From Piscinibacterium candidicorallinum (GTDB taxonomy: Bacteria > Pseudomonadota > Gammaproteobacteria > Burkholderiales > Burkholderiaceae_C), in assembly GCF_047549485.1 (NCBI RefSeq), contig NZ_CP180191.1, forward strand, positions 1,426,001 to 1,490,000: DNA of 64,000 nucleotides, in the 5' to 3' direction. Numbering within the stretch: position 1 is the first letter of the stretch; every line of letters begins with the position of its first letter. The position numbers and the translations under genes were made by a program. Of this stretch, positions 1 to 8,529 are shown one piece after another. The notes under the pieces are model-generated. The model was not told the origin of the DNA. It ran no database searches and worked only from the letters and a program-made list of their open reading frames with translations.

Positions 1-443
1 ACGCCCAGGCCAAGATTGCAGAGCAACAGGACGCGCTGCTGCGCGCCCGGGCCGAGGTGGAAAACATCCGCCGGCGCAGCGCCGATGAAGTGAGCAAGGC
101 GCACAAGTTCGGTATCGAGAGCTTTGCTGACTCGCTCCTGCCTGTGAAGGACAGCCTGGAAATGGCACTGGCCGACAGCAGCAGCGACGCCGCCAAGCTT
201 CGAGAGGGTGTGGAGGCCACGCTCAAGCAGCTCAAGAGCGCTTTCGAAAAGAACCACCTCAAGGAAGTGGCCCCGGCCGCGGGCGACAAGTTCGACCCGC
301 ACTTGCATCAGGGCATCAGCATGGTGGCCAGCGAACTGCCGGCCAACACCGTGGTCAGCACCCTGCAGAAGGGCGCCATGATCGCGGACCGCGTGCTGCG
401 CCCGGCGCTGGTGGCTGTGTCCTCCGGCCAGAAGCCGGCCTGA
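1..443 (+). CDS. grpE: GrpE, nucleotide exchange factor of DnaK (5' end outside window)
   Basis: GrpE opens the DnaK nucleotide site so that ADP leaves and folded substrate is released in the cytoplasm. Frame 3 is open to the left edge, so the start codon and first part of the long dimerisation helix are missing; about 146 residues remain. The visible part has the end of the helix (ENIRRR) followed by the compact beta domain with the family motif FDPHLHQGISM. A GTG at 57 is internal, because the upstream codons (AQAKIAEQQDALLRARAE) continue the coiled coil. The gene ends 22 bp before a thioredoxin gene and heads the grpE-trx-dnaK-dnaJ cluster. Identification is firm from both sequence and context. 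Confidence 0.95.
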   Translation, partial: AQAKIAEQQDALLRARAEVENIRRRSADEVSKAHKFGIESFADSLLPVKDSLEMALADSSSDAAKLREGVEATLKQLKSAFEKNHLKEVAPAAGDKFDPHLHQGISMVASELPANTVVSTLQKGAMIADRVLRPALVAVSSGQKPA

Positions 444-465
444 GCCGGCACGGCAGCAGTGCCCC

Positions 466-867
466 ATGGCTGAATCCACCGACTTCTTCGAGCGCTTTGC
501 CATGCAGCCGGTGGATGCCGCCGGGTTTGATGCAGCGCTCGCGGCGGCACCGGATCTGGCCTGCGTGTACTTCTGGGGCGAGCACTGCTTCAACTGCGAG
601 CAGTTCAAGAACGCGGCTCAGATTGCGCCGCAGCGCCTCCAGGCCCTGGGTGTGAGCTGGTTGCACGCCAATGTGTATGCCGACACCGCGCTGGGCCGGC
701 GCTTTGGACTGCATGGCGTGCCGGCGTTCTATTTCTTTGCGGCCGGTCGCAAGCTTGGGCGCATCACGGGCTGGCAGGGTTTTGAGCACTTTGCCGGCGT
801 CGTGGCTGACCTGCGAGCGCGCCTGGCGAGTGAAAAGCAGACCGAGGACAGTGTCCAGACCGCTTGA
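466..867 (+). CDS. Thioredoxin-family protein between grpE and dnaK
   Basis: A 133-residue cytoplasmic thioredoxin fold with no signal peptide. The redox pair is C41-F-N-C44 within WGEHCFNC, and the cis-proline motif GVPAFYF follows near residue 85. CFNC differs from the CGPC of TrxA, so redox potential and partners may differ. It starts 22 bp after grpE and its last codons overlap the putative heat-shock promoter of dnaK. I recall thioredoxin genes at this position in some other Burkholderiales, which suggests a role in keeping clients or the zinc sites of DnaJ in the right redox state under stress. The family call is from sequence; the role is inference. Confidence 0.85.
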   Translation: MAESTDFFERFAMQPVDAAGFDAALAAAPDLACVYFWGEHCFNCEQFKNAAQIAPQRLQALGVSWLHANVYADTALGRRFGLHGVPAFYFFAAGRKLGRITGWQGFEHFAGVVADLRARLASEKQTEDSVQTA

Positions 868-890
868 AAGCGGTCAAGTTATCCACAAGT
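863..890 (+). promoter_or_regulatory. Putative sigma32 (heat-shock) promoter of dnaK
   Basis: CTTGAAA at 863-869 matches the sigma32 -35 consensus exactly. After a 13-base spacer comes CCACAAGT at 883-890, which agrees with CCCCATNT at five of the seven fixed positions. The -35 box overlaps the stop codon of the thioredoxin gene and the element lies 43 bp before the dnaK ATG. The heat-shock role of the downstream gene makes chance less likely, but the start of transcription has not been shown. Confidence 0.6.
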
Positions 891-932
891 TCGAATCATC
901 TTTGTTTATCAGAGCTATCAAGGGACTACATC

Positions 933-2885
<1,953 letters not shown>

Positions 2886-2906
2886 AGCTTCACGCGCAAG
2901 CGCCGC

Positions 2907-2949
2907 AAAAGGCACAGCGTTCGGACGCAGATCCGGGCGCTGTGTCTTT
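2907..2949 (+). terminator. Hairpin between dnaK and dnaJ
   Basis: AAAGGCACAGCG pairs with CGCTGTGTCTTT across an 18-base loop, giving a 12-bp stem with one G-U pair. The 3' arm ends in CTTTC. It probably acts as a partial terminator or mRNA-end stabiliser that lowers dnaJ relative to dnaK. The stem is seen; the effect is inferred. Confidence 0.5.
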
Positions 2950-2986
2950 CGCACTTATGGAATCCGCCAGGAATCGCGAGTAGTTG

Positions 2987-4153
2987 ATGGCAAAACGTGA
3001 CTATTACGAAGTGCTCGGAGTGGCCAAGAACGCCTCCGAGGACGACATCAAGAAGGCGTACCGCAAGCTCGCCATGAAGTACCACCCGGACCGCAATCAG
3101 GGTGAGGGTGACGAGAAGGCGGCCAAGGCGGCGGAGGAGAAGTTCAAGGAGGCCAAGGAGGCCTACGAGATGCTCTCGGACGCCGACAAGCGTGCGGCCT
3201 ATGACCGCTATGGCCATGCCGGCGTGGACCCGAACGCCGGCGGTTTCCGCCCGGGCGGCCCGGGCGCGGAGGGTTTCGGCGGCTTCTCTGATGCCTTTGG
3301 CGGCATCTTTGACGAGATCTTCGGCGGCGGTCGCGGCGGCGGCCGCGGGCGCGGCGATGGCCCGCAGGTCTATCGCGGCGCGGACCTCAAGTACGCCATG
3401 GAGATCACGCTTGAAGAGGCCGTGATGGGCGTGGAGAAGACGATCAAGGTGCCCAGCTGGGATGAGTGCGACGCCTGCCACGGTTCGGGCGCCAAGCCGG
3501 GCACCAAGCCCACGACCTGCCCGACCTGCGGCGGCAACGGCACGGTGCGCATCCAGCAGGGCTTCTTCAGCATCCAGCAGACCTGTCCGCGCTGCCACGG
3601 CTCGGGCAAGATCATCCCCGAGCCCTGCGTGAAGTGTGATGGCCTGGGCAAGCTCAAGCGCCAGAAGACGCTCGAGGTGAAGATCCCCGCGGGCATCGAC
3701 GACGGCATGCGCATCCGCTCCAGCGGCAATGGCGAGCCCGGGATCAACGGCGGCCCGCCCGGCGACCTGTACGTGGAGATCCACGTCAAGGAGCACAGCG
3801 TCTTCCAGCGTGACGGTGACGACCTGCACTGCAACGTGCCGGTCAGCTTTGCGCAGGCGGCACTGGGCAGCGACATCGAAGTGCCCACCATCGGCGGCAA
3901 GGCAGCCATCTCGATTCCGGAGGGCACGCAGTCCGGCAAGACCTTCCGTCTGCGCGGCAAGGGTGTGAAGGGCGTGCGCTCGGGCTACCCCGGTGATCTG
4001 TACTGCCACATCCAGGTGGAAACGCCGGTCAAGCTCACCGAGCACCAGAAGAAGCTGCTCAAGGAGCTGGACGAGTCCCTGCACAAGGGCGGCAACAAGC
4101 ACTCCCCGCAGGAAAAGAGCTGGACGGACAAGGTCAAGGACCTGTTCAGCTGA
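2987..4153 (+). CDS. dnaJ: DnaJ, Hsp40 co-chaperone
   Basis: Type I Hsp40 that delivers clients to DnaK and stimulates its ATPase. The 388-residue product has the full layout: a J domain with the HPD triad at residues 33-35, a Gly/Phe-rich stretch (about 75-125), four zinc repeats (CDACHGSG, CPTCGGNG, CPRCHGSG, CVKCDGLG) and two C-terminal substrate domains. ATG at 2987 gives MAKRDYYEVLGV, the conserved N-terminus; a TTG one codon earlier is less likely. It lies 101 bp after dnaK with an intervening hairpin and ends before a strong terminator. Confidence 0.98.
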   Translation: MAKRDYYEVLGVAKNASEDDIKKAYRKLAMKYHPDRNQGEGDEKAAKAAEEKFKEAKEAYEMLSDADKRAAYDRYGHAGVDPNAGGFRPGGPGAEGFGGFSDAFGGIFDEIFGGGRGGGRGRGDGPQVYRGADLKYAMEITLEEAVMGVEKTIKVPSWDECDACHGSGAKPGTKPTTCPTCGGNGTVRIQQGFFSIQQTCPRCHGSGKIIPEPCVKCDGLGKLKRQKTLEVKIPAGIDDGMRIRSSGNGEPGINGGPPGDLYVEIHVKEHSVFQRDGDDLHCNVPVSFAQAALGSDIEVPTIGGKAAISIPEGTQSGKTFRLRGKGVKGVRSGYPGDLYCHIQVETPVKLTEHQKKLLKELDESLHKGGNKHSPQEKSWTDKVKDLFS

Positions 4154-4171
4154 CGCTCGAGTTACGGGCAG

Positions 4172-4204
4172 AAGCGGGGCGCCGGGTGCGCCCCGTTTTG
4201 CTTT
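4172..4204 (+). terminator. Rho-independent terminator after dnaJ
   Basis: A perfect 8-bp stem, CGGGGCGC/GCGCCCCG (4175-4182 with 4188-4195) and a 5-base loop, is followed by TTTTGCTTT. It sits between the convergent ends of dnaJ and the TlpA-type gene. Confidence 0.85.
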
Positions 4205-4207
4205 CAC

Positions 4208-5038
4208 TCAGCGCGTGGCGCTTTGGATCTGCCCGAGCTGGGCGTTCAATGCGGCTGCGTTGATCAGGCCCATGTGCGCGTCGCGGATCGTGCCGCGCGC
4301 GTCGATGAACAGCGTGGTCGGCAGCCCGCGCGAGCCCACCGCAGGGCCCAGGCTGCTGCGCGCATCCAGCAGGACCGGATCAATGCTCAGCCCCTGTGCC
4401 GCCAGAAACGTGCGGATCGTCTCTGGCGAATCCCCCTGATTCACATAGACGAAGCGCACGTTCGGGTGGGCCTGCTGGGCCTGTGCCAGCAACGGGAGTT
4501 CTGCTCGGCAAGGGCCGCACCAGCTCGCCCAGAGATTCACGACTATAGGTGCGCCCCCGGCGATCGCCGCCAGCGGCTGGGCGGGTCGGCCATCGAGCCG
4601 CTCGAAGGCCTGTACAGCGAACGCCTGGGCGCGCGAATCGCTGCCCCACTGCGCCATGACGAACTGCCCTGATCCCCACAGTGCGAGGCCCGCCGTACCG
4701 GAGACGAGCAGCGCGCGGCGCAGGGGCTCGCGTCGCCAGACCAGAGCCATCAACACCAGCGCGCCAGCCAGCAGCCCGGCTGGCCACCACCAGCCGCCAT
4801 CACGCACGTCGATGATCGCGGCCGGTTGCGCCGCATACGCCGTCCAGTTCAGCGCGATGTGACCGATCCGGGCACCGAGCAGCGCCGCGCCAAGACTCCA
4901 CCAGAGCGCAGACTCTGCCGAACCGGCGTGTGCCGCGCCCGCCAGACGCCGCCCGAGCCAGATGGCCAGCAGCGCAGCGGCCATGAGCAGCACCGGTGCC
5001 AGCGGCAGGGCGAGTGGGCCGATTGAGATGGAAAGCAT
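4208..5038 (-). CDS. Membrane-anchored TlpA-type thiol-disulfide reductase with Lgt-like membrane domain
   Basis: A 276-residue two-part protein. Residues about 1-128 are hydrophobic with several membrane segments. The block LGARIGHI (54-61), then DVRDGG and AGLLAG, resembles the N-terminal half of prolipoprotein diacylglyceryl transferase (Lgt: GGRIGY, WDGGMSFHGGL). However, the Lgt catalytic histidine position is Pro (GGWWWPAG). Residues about 150-276 are a periplasmic thioredoxin-like domain with C174-G-P-C177 (WASWCGPCR) and cis-Pro 240 (GLPTT). It therefore looks like a thiol reductase tethered by a degenerate Lgt-type anchor, perhaps for periplasmic cysteines. ATG at 5038 is preferred over GTG at 5080. 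It is convergent with dnaJ. Confidence 0.75.
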   Translation of the reverse strand: MLSISIGPLALPLAPVLLMAAALLAIWLGRRLAGAAHAGSAESALWWSLGAALLGARIGHIALNWTAYAAQPAAIIDVRDGGWWWPAGLLAGALVLMALVWRREPLRRALLVSGTAGLALWGSGQFVMAQWGSDSRAQAFAVQAFERLDGRPAQPLAAIAGGAPIVVNLWASWCGPCRAELPLLAQAQQAHPNVRFVYVNQGDSPETIRTFLAAQGLSIDPVLLDARSSLGPAVGSRGLPTTLFIDARGTIRDAHMGLINAAALNAQLGQIQSATR

Positions 5039-5126
5039 GTGCGCGGATGAGGCGGTTCCGGGGTGGCGGGAGTGCGCCACGCGGAATCGTGCCAGAGGCG
5101 CGCGCGACTTTTGTCAGCGTGGTGCG

Positions 5127-5162
5127 GAAAAAGAAGGGGCACATTCCGGAAGGATGCGCCCC
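5127..5162 (-). terminator. Terminator for the minus-strand TonB receptor gene
   Basis: On the minus strand GGGGCGCAT pairs with ATGTGCCCC (5136-5162, one mismatch), followed by CTTCTTTTTCC. It lies about 110 bases past the receptor stop codon and upstream of the TlpA-type gene. Confidence 0.6.
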
Positions 5163-5274
5163 AATGATGGCCGAATATCAATGATTAAACACTATGAAAA
5201 CGTTGCTCTCCGCTTGGCTAGAGCCAATATTGGTCCATCGACATGTCCATAGAAATATGGCCGCAAATGGTCGA

Positions 5275-7677
5275 TCAGAACTTGCTCCACAGGCGCACGA
5301 AGTAGGCCGCGCCGTTCAGCCCGAACTGCACGCTCTCGTACTTGAAGCCGTTGTCGGTCTCGTTGGCGTCCTGGGCAGTCGGCTTCACGTTGAAGATATT
5401 GGTGCCGCCCACCGTGATCTTGGTGTTGGGGGTGAGGGCGTAGGTGAAGGCCAGATCCGCCGAGGTCTTGGCGGCGTACTGCTGGTTGGGCACGCCGTTG
5501 GCCGTGCCCGAGAAGGTGCCCAGGGTCTGCTTGCCGAAGTAGATGATCTTGAGGTCCGAGTTCCACGGCCCGCGCGTGTAGTCGAAGCCCAGGATGGCCT
5601 TCTGCTGCGGCGCACCCTGTTCGAGGAACAGGCGCTCGCGCTCGGAGAGCAGCACATCCTCGAAGCCTACGAGTGAGGGTGGCGTGTTGATCTTCTTCAC
5701 GCGCGTCTTGCTGTAGTTGTAGGCCAGGAAGGTGCCGAACTTGGCGCCCATCAAGTCAGTGCGGTGCGATGCGGTCAGGTCAATACCGCGCGTGTTGGTC
5801 TTGACACTGTTGACGAAGAACTGCGCCTGGCCCACGCCCAGATTGGCCAGAATGGTGCCCAGCGCCGGATAGTTGGAGGCATCGAAGCGCCCGGACAGCA
5901 CGATGCGGTCCTTGATGTCGATGTTGTAGAGGTCCGCCGTGATTGCAACGGCCTTGCTGGGCGTGAGCGTGAAGCCCAGGGTGCTGCTCTGCGACTTCTC
6001 TTCCTTGAGCTTGGGAATGCCCGCCGCATTGGCGATCGTGCTCCCGTTCGGGGCGAGCACCACGTCGAGCGCCTGGCCGCTGATGAAGTCCGTGAAGGTG
6101 GACGAGAAATACACCTGCTGCAGCGAGGGCGCACGGAAGCCGGTGCTGGCCGAGCCGCGCAGCAGCAGGGTGTCGGTAGCCTTGTAGCTGGCAGCCAGCT
6201 TGCCGGTGAGCGTGCTGCCGAAGTCGCTGTAGTTCTCGGCGCGCAGCGCGGCGGCCAGCTTGAGCTGCTTGGAGAGGTCGGCTTCGACGTCCACGTAGGC
6301 GGCGTAGCTGTCGCGGCTCTTGTTGGTGGCATCTACCGGCTGGAAGCCCGGGAAGCCCTGGCTGCCGGCGTTGCCGCCGGCCCCGACGCCGTCGGCATCG
6401 ATGTAGGAGCCGCGCTCGCCGGCGAAGATCTTGTAGGTCTCGCGGCGGTACTCGGCGCCGAAGGCCACGTTGGTGCCGCCCAGCAGGTTCGGGAAATAGC
6501 GGCTCATGTCGAAGTTGGTCGTGAGCTGCTGGAAGGAGAAGCCGCCGGCGTCGAAGGCCGTGGCGCTGATGCCGCGGCCGCCGTTGGTCAGGTCGAGGTT
6601 GGCGATCGATGCGTTCAGGGTGTTGGTGATGCGGTACTTCAGCTTGTTGAAGCCGTAGGTCTGGGACACATCCGTCGTCCAGTCGCCCCACTGGCTCTTG
6701 TAGCCCGCAATCACATAGCGGTCGTCCACGTCGCCGTTGATGAAGGGCACGAAGCCGTTCGGGTACATGGCCGCCGAGTTGCGCGAGGGAATGTCGCCTG
6801 AGCCGACGCCGCCGCGGGCAAAGGCGCCGGACGATGCATCACGCTTCTGGCCGCCGAGCGTGAAGTAGAACTGCGCGTCGCCACTCGTGGGCACCGTGCC
6901 GTTCAGGTAGATGGTGCCGTTCTTGGTGGCGGTGTCGCCGATGATGCGCGGGTTGCCCGGCTCGGCGCGGTTGGAGCGGCCGCGGTCAAGGTACTCGCCG
7001 GTGATGCCCAGGCTGCCGCGGTCGCCGAGCTTCAGGCCGCAATAGGCGCTGCCCAGGTAGTTCTTGCCGTCGCCTTCCGAGTACTGACCGTAACCCAGCA
7101 CGCCCTCGCAGCCCTGGCGGCTCTTCATCGTGATGTTGATCACGCCGGCAATGGCGTCCGAGCCGTATTGGGCAGCGGCACCGTCGCGCAGCACTTGCAC
7201 CTGATCGATGGCCAGCAGCGGGATCGCGTTCATATCCGTGCCGGTATTGCCGCGGTTGCGCGCACCGAACAGGTTCACCAGGGCCACTGTATGGCGGCGC
7301 TTGCCGTTCACGAGCACCAGTGTCTGGTCCGAGCCCAGCCCGCGCAGGGCAGCAGAGTCGATCAGGTCGGCACCGTCCGCACCGGTCTGCCGTGTGGAGT
7401 TGAAGGAGGGCGAGCTGTACTGCAGGCTCTGCGCCAGATCGAAGTTGCCGCCCTGTTCGGCGGCCTTGGTCATCGGGATAACGTCGATGGGCACCGGAGA
7501 GTCGGTGACCGAGGCGCGCGCACGGCGCGAACCCACCACGGTCACTGTATCCACGGTGGTGGCTTCATCTTTTGCGGGAGTGGCTGGTGCAGGCGCGGTC
7601 TGCGCGAGCAGAGCCGGTGCCACGGTGCTCGAAACCACGCCGAACAGGCCCAACAGGGCCGCCTTGCGAATATCCAT
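5275..7677 (-). CDS. TonB-dependent outer-membrane receptor
   Basis: An 800-residue outer-membrane transporter driven by TonB-ExbBD. A signal peptide (MDIRKAALLGLFGVV... to LLAQ) precedes a plug domain (RGLGSDQTLVLVNGKRRH, then QVQVLRDGAAAQYGSDAIAGV). A long beta-barrel follows and ends in a terminal phenylalanine (RLWSKF), as required for outer-membrane assembly. ATG at 7677 has GGAGGACACC just upstream. This plug type is common among receptors for non-siderophore substrates in Caulobacter- and Xanthomonas-like bacteria, but the ligand cannot be read here. Its neighbours are a secreted zinc peptidase and an exported Ig-like protein in the same direction, so uptake of a peptide-linked nutrient is possible (inference). 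Confidence 0.9.
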   Translation of the reverse strand: MDIRKAALLGLFGVVSSTVAPALLAQTAPAPATPAKDEATTVDTVTVVGSRRARASVTDSPVPIDVIPMTKAAEQGGNFDLAQSLQYSSPSFNSTRQTGADGADLIDSAALRGLGSDQTLVLVNGKRRHTVALVNLFGARNRGNTGTDMNAIPLLAIDQVQVLRDGAAAQYGSDAIAGVINITMKSRQGCEGVLGYGQYSEGDGKNYLGSAYCGLKLGDRGSLGITGEYLDRGRSNRAEPGNPRIIGDTATKNGTIYLNGTVPTSGDAQFYFTLGGQKRDASSGAFARGGVGSGDIPSRNSAAMYPNGFVPFINGDVDDRYVIAGYKSQWGDWTTDVSQTYGFNKLKYRITNTLNASIANLDLTNGGRGISATAFDAGGFSFQQLTTNFDMSRYFPNLLGGTNVAFGAEYRRETYKIFAGERGSYIDADGVGAGGNAGSQGFPGFQPVDATNKSRDSYAAYVDVEADLSKQLKLAAALRAENYSDFGSTLTGKLAASYKATDTLLLRGSASTGFRAPSLQQVYFSSTFTDFISGQALDVVLAPNGSTIANAAGIPKLKEEKSQSSTLGFTLTPSKAVAITADLYNIDIKDRIVLSGRFDASNYPALGTILANLGVGQAQFFVNSVKTNTRGIDLTASHRTDLMGAKFGTFLAYNYSKTRVKKINTPPSLVGFEDVLLSERERLFLEQGAPQQKAILGFDYTRGPWNSDLKIIYFGKQTLGTFSGTANGVPNQQYAAKTSADLAFTYALTPNTKITVGGTNIFNVKPTAQDANETDNGFKYESVQFGLNGAAYFVRLWSKF

Positions 7678-7980
7678 GGGTGTCCTCCCGATAGTCTGAC
7701 GAATGCCCGAACGCCCCCGGGCAATGCCGTCCCCCGGGGCGTGCGGTCCAGGTGATGCTCGGTCGATTGTTGCGGCGCCGCAGGGCCCACAACAAGCAAT
7801 CGGCCGCGCTTGAATGCGGCACATGCGCAGATACAACGGTTCGCGGCTTGCCGGTTCCGGTGGCAGGCAAGGCGCGGTGCGCACAGTGCGTGCGCAAAAC
7901 AACGGGGCGCACTCCCTGGTGGAGGTGCGCCCCGTCGCGGCCTGCGCATTGCCCCGGACCAGCCGGGGCCGCCCACGCAA
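7678..7980. other. Intergenic region with two hairpins, no gene seen
   Basis: This 303-base gap lies between two minus-strand genes. It holds the receptor's ribosome site (7678-7690), a terminator-like hairpin at 7903-7934 and a second perfect 7-bp hairpin, GCCCCGG/CCGGGGC, at 7951-7969. The middle carries the receptor promoter by position, but no convincing -35/-10 pair was recognised. Confidence 0.5.
7893..7934 (-). terminator. Terminator after the exported Ig-like gene
   Basis: CGGGGCGCAC pairs with GTGCGCCCCG (10 bp, 12-base loop). On the minus strand it is followed by TTGTTTTG. It ends the metallopeptidase/exported-protein pair before the receptor gene. Confidence 0.75.
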
Positions 7981-8514
7981 TCAGCTCGACTGCATGATGA
8001 CTGCCCGCTCGCCGTTGGGCAGGGTCGTGGTCTGGCCGGGCTTCTCGAGCTTCACACCCGCTTTACCCACCTGCACTGGCAAGGACACCGCGCTCACGCG
8101 GCCAGCCTGTTCAGTGAAGACGTTGATGAAGTACACACCCTCGGCAGTGGGCGTGAAGCTGACCTGCTGCTGTTGCGGCGGGCCGGCCTTCAGGGCCTGC
8201 ATGCCGGTGGCGCGGGCGAGCTTGACGTTCTCGCCCTTGACCTCGACGCGTGCGCCTTCCGGCGAACGCAGACCGCCCAGTTCGATGGTGAGAGCGACGG
8301 GTTCGCCGACCTTGGGTGCGGCCGCCATGCGCCAGCGCACGCTGACGCCGGATCCACCTTTCTTCATCGGTGCCTGAATCCAGGTGCCGGGCTTCTGCGC
8401 ATTTGCGTGACTGCTTGCACGGGCAGGGCCTGCCGAAGACTGCGGGCCGGTGCTGGCCAGTGCGCTCGCCGTGAGCAGCGCGCAGGCCAGGGCGGTGAGT
8501 GCGGTGTGGGTCAT
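7981..8514 (-). CDS. Exported protein of unknown function
   Basis: A 177-residue protein with a clear signal peptide (MTHTALTALACALLTASALA) and a small beta-rich domain after it (VGEPVALTIELGGL, GVYFINVFTEQAG), suggesting an Ig-like or oxidoreductase-accessory fold in the periplasm. I do not recognise a named family. ATG at 8514 is chosen because AGGAC lies 8 bases upstream. A GTG at 8529, directly after the upstream stop codon, is less likely. It follows the zinc-peptidase lipoprotein by 15 bases, so the two are surely co-transcribed and may act together outside the cytoplasm. Confidence 0.7.
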   Translation of the reverse strand: MTHTALTALACALLTASALASTGPQSSAGPARASSHANAQKPGTWIQAPMKKGGSGVSVRWRMAAAPKVGEPVALTIELGGLRSPEGARVEVKGENVKLARATGMQALKAGPPQQQQVSFTPTAEGVYFINVFTEQAGRVSAVSLPVQVGKAGVKLEKPGQTTTLPNGERAVIMQSS

Positions 8515-8529
8515 GTTGCGTGTCCTCAC

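Noticed and set aside
864..932. Upstream TTG start for dnaK
   Set aside because: Adds 23 residues absent from DnaK proteins and overlaps the promoter; ATG 933 has a good ribosome site.
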